Shown piece after piece: positions 1-12,708 of a stretch of DNA of 64,000 bases. A model generated the notes under the pieces. It ran no database searches. It had not been told where the DNA came from and saw only the letters and a program-made list of their open reading frames with translations. This DNA is from Silurus meridionalis. Lineage: Eukaryota; Chordata; Actinopteri; Siluriformes; Siluridae. Position 1 is the first letter of the stretch. Every line of letters begins with the position of its first letter. The translations under genes were made by a program, and so were the position numbers. The stretch covers positions 5,455,101-5,519,100 of the forward strand of contig NC_060900.1 of NCBI RefSeq assembly GCF_014805685.1. Reading direction: 5' to 3'.

Positions 1-62
1 CTAAACTGTTAAAGCTGATTTGAGACAATGTCTGTTGTGAAAAGCGCTAAATAAACTTGACT
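1..62 (+). repeat. 3' tail of a dispersed teleost repeat (family R1)
   Basis: The window opens with a fragment carrying TTTGAGACAATGTCTGTTGT and AAAGCGCTAAATAAA, then TTGACTTGACTT. This is the same 3' tail seen in the copies at 27700-28020, 35445-35671, 35711-36045, 45840-46095 and 62555-62695. I do not know its formal classification; the AATTG/CTTGA-like tail suggests a retroposon. Confidence 0.6.
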
Positions 63-1299
63 TGACTTTGAATAATTCTAATGAGTTTATTGTAAGTTGT
101 TTTGGATAAGGTGGCCTGCAAAACGCTAAAAAATGAAGACTTCCCCTTGTCGCTAGGGTGTTACCATTAAGGGTACTTCTGTCAAAACAAAGTTGGAACA
201 TTGATGTACATTTGATGAAACATTTACTTTCCCAGCTATTTTCTTGATGGCCCCTCCGGCAAGCAAGTGCAGAAAGCAACGTTTAGTAGCTTTATTTAAG
301 ACAGTGTATGGTTACACATATATAAAAGACACACTGTATACTCTCAAATGATCTCAACTGGGAAAATCCCTGTGCTTCTGGTAGTCACAAGACATACCTC
401 CACCTATTGGTGAGATGAATGTGTACACAGCATTGTGTGTCCTTGAACCAAAACCATGATTTACATCCTGAGATTTACTGACCTTTAATTAGTAACTAAT
501 GAGGATGAACTTTTCCTTTCCCTGGTAGAATAAAGTAGTGATGGTGGTGTACAGAAGCGTTAGACATTTGTAAAGCACAGGGGGAGCAGGGATTTACTGG
601 AAATAGCACTGCACTGTGGCTGTAAACGGAATTTACAGGAATTCTCATGAAAATTGTAACAGAAAGTGTTGTATAAGATTGCACAATGGACTGTTAATGG
701 TGTAACTGGATTTTACATATATCTCTAGTCCAATTGAACATCTGGAGTTTCTGTTTTCATTTACAGTTCAAGCCCTATTAATAAAACGGTACAAAATAGG
801 ATTTGAATAGCTGCAATCTTTTTTTTTTAATTGATGTATTTGTTAAACATATTACTATAAGACTCAGACAGTGCTTGAGTAGACTGTAGAACATAAATAT
901 GTGCTGCGTTCCAAGTATATAAGAGAGTTTTTAGAGCTACATGTTGGCGTTACAAATAAATGACAATATTATTTGAAAGCCAAAAGAGGTGACTCTTATT
1001 GGTGAGGTGAGTCAAATAAAATGATTTACTCAAACGAAAAACTTCACATCACTACTGTCTCATGATCTCACCTCAGACTTGATTACTTCCTTCTTATGTC
1101 TTTGATGACATGGAATACATTGCGGGCTAAAATATGTCACTTCCGAAAATGACTATATGCGGCATTTGCACCTGTACATCGTGTCATCACTAATTTCACA
1201 TTTCACTAAGTATCAGTCTGTGAAACACAAAACCAAGCTTCAGCTAAATGGAGCAAAACACTTGACTGGCTTAAGTTTAATTTAAAAAAATCACACACA
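63..1299. other. intergenic region downstream of prickle3, nothing recognised
   Basis: AT-rich, no ORF with recognisable homology and no clear terminal repeats. It contains several AATAAA hexamers on the minus strand that could serve as alternative prickle3 poly(A) signals. Confidence 0.4.
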
Positions 1300-3446
1300 A
1301 ACATGATGAATGTTCAAGTGGTTTATTTTTACCTATGCAAAAAAAAGGGTTACTTGAAATAAACTTGTATTTTTTTATTTAAAAAAAAAGCGTAAAAAAA
1401 ACCTATCTAAAGCTATTTTTACAGGGGCACAAAAGCGGCACCGTCACCCAGCGTGTATAGAACAAGTCCAATTGTAGTTTACAGTGTCTTTCAATGCTCC
1501 ATCATATCGTTCAAACGGATAAACAAGGTTCGGAACGTATATGCATTTCTGTTGTGTATTATTGTTCAGAATGAAGAGAGGTTTTAACTACTGAGAGCTC
1601 TTGTGCAGCTAAAAAGTCACAGGGTTTATTGTCTCTAAAAAGCACCTTATAAATACTGTCAAGTTTTGACTGGAACCAAATACAAGCAAGAGTTATCATT
1701 TCCATGTTTACGTTCATGTCATCAACGATCAGATCTTAAACTCAAAGCAAAACCCATTCATCCCACATGCCACACGGTATGTTTCCAGAACATTCAAGAC
1801 TGGTGGCTTTCTCTCTCCATGCATCCTTGAGCATTTGCTTTCAATTAGAAAACTATGTGCTTGAGATCGCAATCTTCTTTATTTGTCTTAGAAAATAAGC
1901 CATTTCACACACTAGGTTCAGGGTGTGGGAAACATTTGCTTGCCTTGAAATATTTCAAAGTATGTGGCCATAAATGCAACACCAAATATTCATCAGTTCT
2001 AAAAAAAAAAATAATAATAATTAACATACATATCGGTGTAAAAAAAGTGCTTCAGTAAAAGATTTTCTGTATTCTAAATACCTTATTTCGATTATTACAG
2101 GCCCTCATGTCGATCACAGCATTTTCTAGAATCTTGAACAACAGAGTCTGGTTCTAACAGTGTGTAAATGCTATGCTATGATTTTCCTGTTCAAACAAAC
2201 CCTTTCTGGCAGACAACGTAGGCTAGAATGTTGAAAAATGTTACTAATACTGTACATCCCTAAACAAATCTGCTGGCAAACATGAACATAACCCGAATGT
2301 GTGCAGTAGGCATCAGTGTGGCAAACAAGATTTTACAGAAAACTAAACTGACAGTCTGATGTTACACTGGAGTAAAGAGAACTGATATATAGGGTGGGTT
2401 TTTCTTCAATTTAAATATGGAATATAAATAGAAGGCATTTTTTTTTCATCATTATTAAAACATTCTTGAATTTCCTGGTTACTATATATTTCTGTACAAA
2501 GGGTCAGATTTACTTTCAGACTCACCACTTCCAATAAAGAAAGAATTTGACAGTGACTTGTATTTGTGATACAGTGAGGTGTATTTGATTAATGGGTAGT
2601 TTTTCATACACTTATTTTTATTAAATCAGAGAAAAATGCAAAAGAATAAAAAATAAAATAATTCAGTGGTCTCAGAAATTTGGACCTCGAAGCTTTTCTT
2701 TTACTGCTCCTGTTTCATTTAGCATTAACAAACAAGTCATGACAACAGAGGAAGTGATGAAATTTAAACTTTCTGTGAAAACATTCCTATATGAATATTA
2801 CAATTTATCAATCAGGCATTAGTTTTCATCTGGATAGGCTCAAACACTATATGGATAAAAGTTTGGAGACACCTGACCATACAACTTGAATGTGTTTTTT
2901 GAAAAATCCAGTCCCATTTGCTGTTATAATACCCTGCACTCTTCTGTGAAGATGTTCCAGTAGATGTTCTGGGGTGATTTGTACTGATGTAGGGTGAGGA
3001 GGCCTGGGATGCAGTTAGTGTTCCAATTTATTCCAAAGGTGTTCAAAAGTCTTGAGGTCAAAGCTCTTTTCACAACCCATGTAAATTCAATTACATCTTT
3101 TAACCCATACCTTTATGGAGCTCTGACTTTGTGTACAGGGGAATTGACATGGTGGAACAGGTTTGGGTCTCTTAGTTTCAATGTAAGGACATTTTTATTC
3201 TACTCCTTCCAATGACATTCTATACACTTGTGTGCTTTCATCATTGTGGAAACATCTTGGGGAAGAATGCACTTGAATCTCTGTTACTAGTTTTTAAAGC
3301 AGACGTGTTTGAGCAGGAAAGATCAGGAAAATCTACTTTAAACTTTGACCACAGACCGGACTCGATGCTGCTTCCCTCCAACAAAATGCCCGAAACGTTT
3401 AAGTTCACTTCCTCAACAAAAGCAAGAATCTGAATTGTTATTTTTC
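1300..3446 (-). other. prickle3: probable prickle3 3' UTR
   Basis: No coding sequence follows the stop. On the minus strand an AATAAA hexamer (plus 1322-1327) is followed about 20 nt later by a GT-rich stretch with TGTTTGTGTGTG (plus about 1288-1300), a good poly(A) arrangement. Other AATAAA copies (near 1376, 1625, 1879 and 291) have weaker downstream context, so the end is an inference. A Tc1-like relic lies inside this interval (2845-3260). Confidence 0.45.
2845..3260 (-). mobile_element. Tc1/mariner-like relic (group A)
   Basis: The left end begins with the group A terminal repeat (CACTATATGGATAAAAGTTT, then GGAGACACCTGACCAT). Read on the minus strand, the interior around 2990-3050 resembles the C-terminal part of a Tc1-like transposase (the family's NPIEHLWDEL region, here frameshifted and degenerate). 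The right end is eroded. Non-functional. Confidence 0.7.
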
Positions 3447-3910
3447 TCAAGACAATATGCAGTTTTTGTCCTTGTCTTTGTCTTTCGCACTGAGACTTTG
3501 TGTTCTCCTCCTCCTCAGGCTCCCTCTTTTGCTTTTTCCCTCTGTCTCTGCCTCCCTCTCTTTCTCCCCTGTCAGCTGAGGAGGAACAGGAATTCGCTGG
3601 CCAAGGAAGAAGCCCTCTTCTTCAGAGTCAGAGGAGGACGAGCAGGTCGAGCAGGAGTCCTCGTGTCTGTAGTGCGTGGAGTGTAGAGTCAAACGGGAAT
3701 TTCCATCTCCGGGAGAAGTGATGGAGGGTGGGCGTGCAGTGTGCTCTCTCTCTCCTCCTCTCCACTCCAGAGAATCTAGACGAGGTCTGTCGCGTCTTGA
3801 GCGACGAAAGTGTTTCTCCGTTCCAAAGTGTAGGGGGGAGTCCGAGGCCAAGCGACTTCGGCCAGGTGGGCTTCTGTACCCTTTTTGAAAACTGCGGTGG
3901 TACAAGCCAT
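3447..3910 (-). CDS. prickle3: prickle3 coding exon 11 (C-terminus with CAAX box)
   Basis: 464 bp after a 90 bp intron. Encodes [14 protein letters not shown], an Arg/Ser-rich region, [28 protein letters not shown], a basic segment with RRRRTQS, and the final KNCILS before the stop at 3447-3449. CILS is a CAAX box; terminal Ser favours farnesyl transfer. Prenylated C-termini are characteristic of Prickle proteins. Confidence 0.95.
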
Positions 3911-6900
3911 CTAGGAAGAGGGGGAGAAAACAGCTGTTAGACACTATACAAATTGAGACAGGCTGTAAATAAAATATTACTTTTTACAAATCTTTATTAC
4001 CTAAAAGGTCCATCTGAGGTGGCATCCCAGTTTGAGAAAGCAGTTTGTGTCCTGAGCCTCCATGAGCTTCAGCTTCCACTTCCTCCTGCTCATCTTTCTC
4101 TTTCTTGTCCAGTTCAACCCCCACTTCCACTTCCTCCTCCTCCTCCTCCTCCATTGAATAGCTGGAGCTGATTGGCTCCCTAAAGCTGACCCTGGCTGTG
4201 CTGCTTCGCCCAAATTGGGGTGGGGGCGGAGAGGGGTGGGGCTCATCTGGTGGGGGCAGGATTGGAAAATCATCTGGGCCGATAAACACAGGGGGTGGAG
4301 GTGGTGGGAAAAAGTCTGCATCTTCTAGGGAGTCGATCTCAGGTGTACAGTTGGGCTGAGGAAGATTTCCTATATAGAAAATACAGAACCCAGTAGAGGG
4401 AATAGAATAATGAAGTGGAAGATCAGACGGTATGAATGTATAAGTTTTCAATTATTGGCTGATTTTTAGTAATGCTTTTGTGTACAAGAAAGGAGATAAA
4501 CTTACCTGAGCTGCCCTCCATTCTACCAGTGTCCTTTGCTGTCGAGGTTCCTCTGGAGGTACAGCTGGGAGGAAAAGGCCCGAATTCAGCGTATCCGTTC
4601 AGCTCCACCGTGTACTCCAGCCCTGAATGTTCATCCGTGTTGGATTTGTCTTCGTTTGGGAATGGCCCCCAACCGTTTGCCACGCTAGTGGAACGTGAGC
4701 TTTGAGACCGGGTTTGTCCGTAAGGTGGAGGTGAAGTGCGGCCATTTTGTAAGTGGAAAGGTGAAGTGTTCACACCTAACAAACAATACAGAACAATGAC
4801 GAAGTAAAAACACTTGAACTTTCCTCAACTCGTCTGCATACAAAAGATACTAATCACAACGGCACTTTTACGGATCAAAGCTTAGATCTGATGCTACTCG
4901 TCATCACCAATAAACCAGTACTGGTTATACTTCATACCTCTGCTTTCTGATAAAGATGTTGATGTGGTTGCAGTAGAAAGTTTTGCAGGCGCAGTGGTAA
5001 GATTGCTGCCCTCTGGTGGCAGCAGAGGTGAACTACGCTCTTCACGCTGCTGGTGTACGAGTTTGTGTGAGGTCATTTTGCAATGCAGAGCGGAGTCACA
5101 GGAGTCCGAGTTATCGGGGTCTTCCCCCAGAGAACAGGGTCGGGAACAATAGATGAGCCCCCTGCGGGGAAGGAAGGGTCTGCCCAGCAAGGGCAACTGA
5201 CAGCGAGCGCAGCAGAAACATGCCTCGGATGCGTGCCAGTGCTGCCCCTCGTATGTCATCTGCCCCTGATCAATACCTGCAAAAAATCCATTTTAACAAT
5301 GTAATTGTTAGCCAATATGGTTACGAAACAACTGTATTATATATTTAAAACTAATAACAGCTTGACATTGTTTTGCTAGCAATCGTCCACGGAGTGTACT
5401 TTTAGCATTCAACAGTTCAAAACATGATACATGTTTTATTTAAAATAAGACAGTATCCGATAAAATATTCACAGCACATGTAAATCTAATCTAGGCAGCT
5501 GCTACACGGCTATACTGCAACATCCGTGGTATAATTTGGTCTTTTTAGGTTATCGTGCTGGATTATACGATCATATTGATATCTTTTATACAGTGGGGGG
5601 TTGGGATTAGGGGTTTTCTGCATTCCTCAAGCACCACCGCATTACAGAGTTTAATTACAGCTCTAATCCGAGAGAGCTGAACTGGTTCATCATCGGGCAG
5701 ACTGTAAATATTATAGCCATGTGTGTGGGGAAATAACCTCTCTATGGGGGTGGCCCTCCAGGAAATAGGTTGGCTATCTCCATTACTGGGGATTGTATTT
5801 TCTTTTCGGCTTAATCTATTGTGGTAAAATGACATGGCTTTGCAGCTGAGCTCATCATGTGTGTATTTACCGATGTGCTCTCCGCAGGTGTCGCAGTACT
5901 CGGCGTACAGAGACTCGTAGCAGGTACAGCAGTAGGGCCGGCTCTCTCTCATGATGTAGCGCTGACCACCAAGCGCCGTCTCGCACTCAAAGCAGCAGAA
6001 GTGCCTCATGTGCCAGTGGCGACCCTCAGCCTCCGTGCACTCATCTGCCAGAATGATCTAATTGCAAAAACAGAAGAAGGGGGAAAAAAAGGGTTTTCTG
6101 CACTTAGAGTCATTTCAGGACACTTGATAAAACACATTTGGTGAGTGTGTATGAAGGGGGTATGGAATATACGACTGACCTCGTCACATGCCTGACAGCG
6201 TGGTTTGATGCGCTCGGCATGGTGACGCCCGCAGTAGATATGGCCATCCTGGTAAAAGTAGATAAGGTCGACTAGCAGCTCGCTGCAGGTGGCACACTGG
6301 AAGCACTGAGGGTGCCAGCAGGTGCCGTGACCCGCACGGGAGGCAAACACGGCTATATCACCTCCATAAATCTGCCTCCCACACTGAGAGGGAACAGAAA
6401 ACAAAAAAACAAAAAAAAAGAATTTTTTAACGAATACACAGGCAAGCAGATGATAATGTAGACTTTCTGAAACTATACTGTAGGTGACACTGCTGGGATT
6501 TCAGAAACTCAACAAATTAATTATTTAACAATGGACATTGTCTCAAGGCAGCTTCACACAGATAAATTGGTAATAAAATAATGTACACGTTTGTTCCTTA
6601 TAAGTGTCAGTTTGTCCCTAATGAGCGAGCCATTGGCAACTGTGGCAAGGAAAACCTTGACAGCAACCAGACTAAAAAGGGAATGGACAATAACAATTCT
6701 CATGATTGCAATTTTTTTTTTATATTTACATTTCGAGGGAAAAAAATGTGAATTTTGAATTTTTTTTTTAAATGAAGTTACAACTTACCTTGTCACTTAA
6801 AGCTTAAACAATTGTTTCATTTTATATTTTCGACAAAGCGACAGCACATAAATGCACACCATGCATGCAACAGCTAAAATATGTTCTATTTGAGATAGAC

Positions 6901-9900
6901 TTGACTTAGACTGGCTTAGACTTGACGTGACAATCCCACCCATTTAAATGTGCTATTGTAAATGTCACCTGCACAGCCTTATTACAAGTCACAGCTTTTA
7001 AAGCTCTTCAGGGGAATAAATAAAAATTCAAACACTAGGTAAAAATGCCCCATTTATGAACACTGAAATGCCATAAGCGCGTTGCTCTCAGGTTTGTTTT
7101 GTTCCACCTGGGTGCAGACCAGGCAAAGCCTCGAGTGTTTGGTGAATCCATAAATCAAGACTAGAGGAAACAAAGCATTCTGACACACCCTCTCAGCAAG
7201 AATTCGTCAGCGAAGGGTGCGTTCACAGGGCGATGGAACGCGGCATGACTCGGGGTAGAATGCGGTGGTAAATGTGGTATTAGTTCTGTTCATTTGATGA
7301 GATTGCCACAATGTCATTAAAAGATCAATGCCCTGAAGTTCTAGAAAGGACCACCTTCTCCTCCTCTCTTTCTCCCTCTCTCTCTCCCTCTATCTGTGTG
7401 TGTTTGTACCTGTTGGCAGATGGCTCCGGTCATGGTGACAGGGAAGAGGCGCACATTGCCGCGGCCTAGGTTCTCTCTCTTCCTCTGCTGACTGAATGAG
7501 CGAAGCTCCTTTTTCTCCTCCTCATCCAGGGAGTTACAGTACTGCGGCTGCACAAAGACACACACACCACTTATGAAGGTGAAACACACTGATGCTGGAG
7601 AAACTAAATATGCTCTCGGGTGCTTTGCATCATTGGACTGTATATTTTTTTCACTGAAAAAATCCATCAGAGGTTTTATGGAATGTATTCGTCCTGCTAA
7701 TTCTTTTATAGTAATTTTATTGCAGACACTCTCTGACCAAAAGTTTTGGGACACCTGATTTTCCAGCCTTATGTGAAAGAGCGGAGGTGATTTTGGAATT
7801 TTAAAAAGCGCATACGAATCTTATCACCAGGTGTCCACAGACTTTTGTCCATAAAGTGTATGCAGCCTTTGCAGGGTATAAGCAGACATTTTTCCAGGGA
7901 CAGACTCTGGATCCATCTTGACCAGGATACAATTCTACCGATAAACCCGTGGAAAGCTGGAAAATGTTTATTTACATTTGATTAGCTTATTCATTGCATG
8001 CATATTTGTTTCTTATAATATACACCCCTTGCTTGAATGCTTCTTGAACTAAACCGCTAGTTTATCTTTAGTTGGATATAAAAATTGCTTAGATGGTGTA
8101 TCTAAACTTACTGCACTCTGTCTAATGATCTATTGTATATTCCATGTGAGGATTCAAGGGCATTCAGAAATTGGGAAAAGCAGCGCAAAAAACTGTAGCA
8201 GGCAGGTTTTGAGTGGGTAGCTAGGGGATTTGACCCAGCTAATGAGCCAGCTAATGATAATTTGCCCAGACTGTCTGAAAATAATGTTAAAAACTCATCA
8301 TTAGCAGAAGACTGTTCTTTAAATGTACACACAGGCGCTGATTTAAATCCAGTCAAACAGGATTGACAATCGAACACATTCACGTACACAGTGTTTTCTG
8401 TACATCGAAAGCTGCCCGCTTGTTCTAACAGCACAAATAAAATAATATTCATGGAGTTGAGTTCATAGCAATGCTTGTACTGTATGTTCGATGTACACGG
8501 ACTGCCCACTGTAAAAGGGGAATTCATGCACAAAATCATGCAGGTAAACCGCTTCATCAAAATGAGAGTGCGGAAAATGATCAGTTTCGTTGAGCCTGTG
8601 CTCAGTGTGCATTCTGAGATGCTTTTCTGCTCACCACGATTGTAAAAAGTGATTATGTATAGTTTTCCTGTAACCTCAAACCAAGTCTTTATGTATAGAG
8701 CACATTCAAAGCAATAGAAGTTGCCCCTAAAAACATTTAAAAAAATATTTAAAATCTATGGATATTGAAGGAGCTGAACTCTAATGAACTCTTTGAACCT
8801 GGAATTTAGAACCTCCCATGGAAAAAGCACGATCGCCTGCGGTTTTATAGAAACATTGTTGAACTCTTAAATAAATAAATAAATAAATAAATAAATCCTG
8901 ATCAGAAGACCTGAGGGATCTAGTCTGGAAGTAAGAATGGAGAAGATTGCTGATTTATTGGGATGTGAGACCAGACAGAGTCTTCTCATCTGCCTGCTTA
9001 TTATATTTATTTTTTTTGGGTCGATTTTGTTTTTCATACCATTCTGTGTCACTATTACGATGAAAAATAGGAAATCAGCATCTCATCTGGCACAACCACA
9101 ATAGTACAAGCTTTTGGCCTGTATCTGCATGATTTCATACTTCGCTACTCCTTCCAGCCACTTATGCAAAGGTGTTTCTAATAAAGTGGATGATGAGCAC
9201 GTGGTAGATTTGGAGCGTCAGTTTGCTAATTAGAGAACACGCTAACCGGGTGCTAAATTTGGAAGATAAATGTGTGGCTTTCTGAAATACAAAATGAATT
9301 TTATATTCTGAATTTGATTATTTAGGTGAAAAAAAGCACTCAACATCCAAGAGCTTTGGCATAGGAAAAAAGGAAGTGATTAAGGAGCTCAATCTGTGCC
9401 CATCAGCCCTGATTAATATAAAATAAAACCTCCTGATTAACATGAAGCTGAAGCAGGTGTTCAAATCAGAGCTTGCATCAAGCCCAAGAATGTATTAAAA
9501 AAAAAGGGAGATGCTTTGATGGAAAGAGGATTCTGACCTCACTGTCATGGGCCGGAAGCTGATGGAGAAGCTGTTTAATGCGATATCTTTCTCCTGGGCT
9601 GTTCACATAGGGCACCTTGTCCTCAGGAATACAGCTGAAGTACTGATATACCTGCAGGCACAGAGGCATTAGGAGAATAAAACAATGCACACATCCAGCA
9701 ACAGACTCACTTTTATAGACACTTTTCATTATTAAACAGTGTGCAATCCTGTGTGTAAGCAGAAGAGCAATGGGAATTTTCAGTACACTGTAACATGAGA
9801 CAACTGCTTCTGTCCACACAGACTGGCTCCGTGAAGAGAAACGTGAGCTCCGAGAACAACACACAATAGACAATACGCACTCGCTGTCTCGGTTACTATC

Positions 9901-12447
9901 ACTACACTGTTTTTGCCTGCTACAGACTTAAGAATTCTAGCACACCCGAGAACTCTTCAAACAGTGACCTAAAATAAATATGCAAGAAATATTAGAAATG
10001 GACACTGTATATAAAGTACACAGCATGACAAGGGTTTAAATGATAAAAAAGAAAAAAAAACCTATTTTCGTTGGGTTTATATTGTAGATGGCTGTGCTTC
10101 TTTTGTAGATACAGTATAAATAAACTATATGGACAAAATTTTGTGGACCATAAGATAAACCTCCACTCTTCTGGGTAGCTTGTAGCAATAGATTTTGGAT
10201 TGTAGTTGCCAAAATATTTGTGCTCGTCCAGCCACAGGGGTTAGTAAAGTCAGGTACTGATGTAGGGTGAGGAGGCCTATTTATCCCAAAAGTGTTCAGT
10301 AGGGTTGACTGTTGTTATGCTGAAACAGATTCGGGTCTAGATCAAGTGAAGAGAAAATCGAATGCAACCACATCCAGAGACGTCCTATACATTTGTCTGC
10401 CTCTAACATTGTGGTAACAGTTTGGGAAAAAACCACATGATTAGAAAAGTCATTCGTCCAAATACTTTTGTCCATGTAATGTATATTTACTTACTATATT
10501 GTAAGTGTTTTAAATATATACACAAAGCAAACTTGAGTAAAAGTAGAGATACGGTGGGTAAAATATTAAGTGTCCCTTTAAACTTTCACTTGAGTAAAAG
10601 TACAAAAGTATCTGCCTTCAAATGTACTTAAGTATCCAAAATAATTTATTATGACTATAATGTCCCTAAGACTCTTTGCTTAATCAACTTTATGTGAAAC
10701 TTTGTGAAAAGACTTTGTTACTCTTAATAAACCAATCTATTAATAGAATGATATTAACAAGTCAAACACTGATTCATATCTATTCATGAGCCCAAAACCT
10801 TCTTTTGAACTACTTCAAAAAAATAAGCAAATAAGCAAAGTAAAGTAAAATACGTAAAATGTAAAAATGTCTCACAGCAGATTTAACAATCCTAAATTTG
10901 CATAACTGTAATCTTATAATAGGAAATACTAAATAAATTTGACTATAGTCAAGATATTTTCACTGGATAAAATGTCATTTCTCACTTACACCGTTTCATG
11001 TAGCATGTCACTACATGCTAATAGGAAGTGAATAACTGAAACAACAATCACAACTCGACTTGGCTTCTGTTATGATTTCATGCTGGAAAAAGCAGCTGGG
11101 ATACAAGTTTCTAGTCTAAGAGTGGGAATATATTATGTCCGTCCGGTGCACATCTGCTTACCTGTTCAGGCTTGAGACCAGGCGGCACCCAGGCGTACTC
11201 CTCCGAGGCACATCCCGAGTCATCGTCCGAGATGGAGTGCCTCTGAAAGTCGGACACTAGCTTCGTCATCATCTTCTCCAGTTGCCCAGGCACAGAGCGC
11301 ACCGCATGCTCTTCACGTACACACTTACAATGCACACAGATCTTCCTGTAGAATAAAAATAAAAATTCATGAGGACAAGGTGACACAGCATGTCCGTGGT
11401 GCAATACAGACTTTTGTGTGGAGCAGCTAAAAAAAAAAAAGACAGGAGATTTGTAGAAGTGCATGAAAATAATGCTGCTTTAATTATATGGATGTTTTGC
11501 AGTTGGTAAAAAGCCTTGTAACCCAGTGATAACCTCAGACTTCAACCGAACATGAGAGCAAACATCACGCTATTTTCTGCATTAGAGCGTTTTATCACAG
11601 GATCTGTCAAAACATGTCAGGCCAGACTGCTAATGCGCTTGTAGACTGAGAAAATCCTCCTTTTTTGGTGAAAGGGGAAACAGTTATGTTGCTTTGCTTG
11701 ACTCCTAAAGGATTCTCACTAGCAACTGGAGGAATAATGAAGCAAAAGTTATGGGCTAGTATTACTGAAATTAGAAAACAAATAAAAAAATCAAACAATT
11801 AAAAGTGAAACATCACCATTTTCAATCAAAAATCCTGATCTCTCTTTTTTTTTGTAATGTCTGTGCAATTCCCTTAGGCAAGAATTTCAGCATGTTCCTT
11901 AGTACTAAAAGAAATCCAGAATTCCTGTTTCATTAAATTTAAGTATAAATTTAAGGCCACGTGCTGTGGAAAAAAGTGAAAAGATGCATAACATAAAGCA
12001 AGACATCACCACATTGGAACAATACAATAAGTCTTTGGATGAGACAATAATGATTGGGAAAACACCAACACATTTAACTGGCTTTGCATTTCCACCAGTT
12101 CATTCTGCATAATCAGCTTTTCTGTTTTTTTTCTGTTTTTTGTTTGTTTGTTTGTTTCTCATGCAGGGATACAAAATTCTGTCCCTGCTTAATCGCACCT
12201 ATGCTACATTTACAATGGATATGGATTAGTTCAAAAAAGGAAACAGCTACACAGTTCCATTCCTTTAAAGCAAGGATTTTTGTATGCTAAGATTAATGTA
12301 TGTATCTTGTCAGTGAAGAAATACATTTTCATGCTTATGTGTTCAAGCAGTTTTTGGTTTTTGGCGGTGGAGATCTGATGTCATATGTAATCCCTCTTCA
12401 GCATTCCTCAATATAGTCTCAATTGTAACTCCTAAACCCTGTTATTA

Positions 12448-12520
<73 letters not shown>

Positions 12521-12637
12521 GAAATCTGTTCTCAGAAGGATGACAAACACAATATTTATGCACAATAACATTCCCTTTAACAAAACACCTGTACTTAATT
12601 ATGTACACACACAGATACACGCACATTACATACATAC

Positions 12638-12708
<71 letters not shown>

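Larger units (their letters stand above)
7548..9537. other. prickle3 intron 4
   Basis: Holds a short group A Tc1-like MITE (7727-7858), a fragment near 8570-8670 and one near 9085-9195 that match parts of the group B Tc1-like family (the latter ends with GTTTCTAATAAAGTGG, the family's terminal sequence), and an (AAAT)n run at 8870-8895. Confidence 0.6.
9652..11161. other. prickle3 intron 3
   Basis: 1510 bp. Contains a Tc1-like relic (10122-10483) directly followed by a second dispersed repeat (10531-10640); the rest is AT-rich without recognised features. Confidence 0.6.

Noticed and set aside
3500..3940. Plus-strand open frames over the last prickle3 exon
   Set aside because: Shadows of the minus-strand coding exon, which has domain motifs, splice phase and a CAAX end.
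4361..4369. Alternative exon 10 acceptor 8 bp inside (CTTCCTCAG)
   Set aside because: It would shift the frame relative to the phase 1 end of the previous exon.
8108..8560. 150-codon minus-strand open frame in prickle3 intron 4
   Set aside because: No recognisable motifs, no splice context that would fit prickle3 phase and domain order, and composition like neighbouring intron. Left unannotated as chance.
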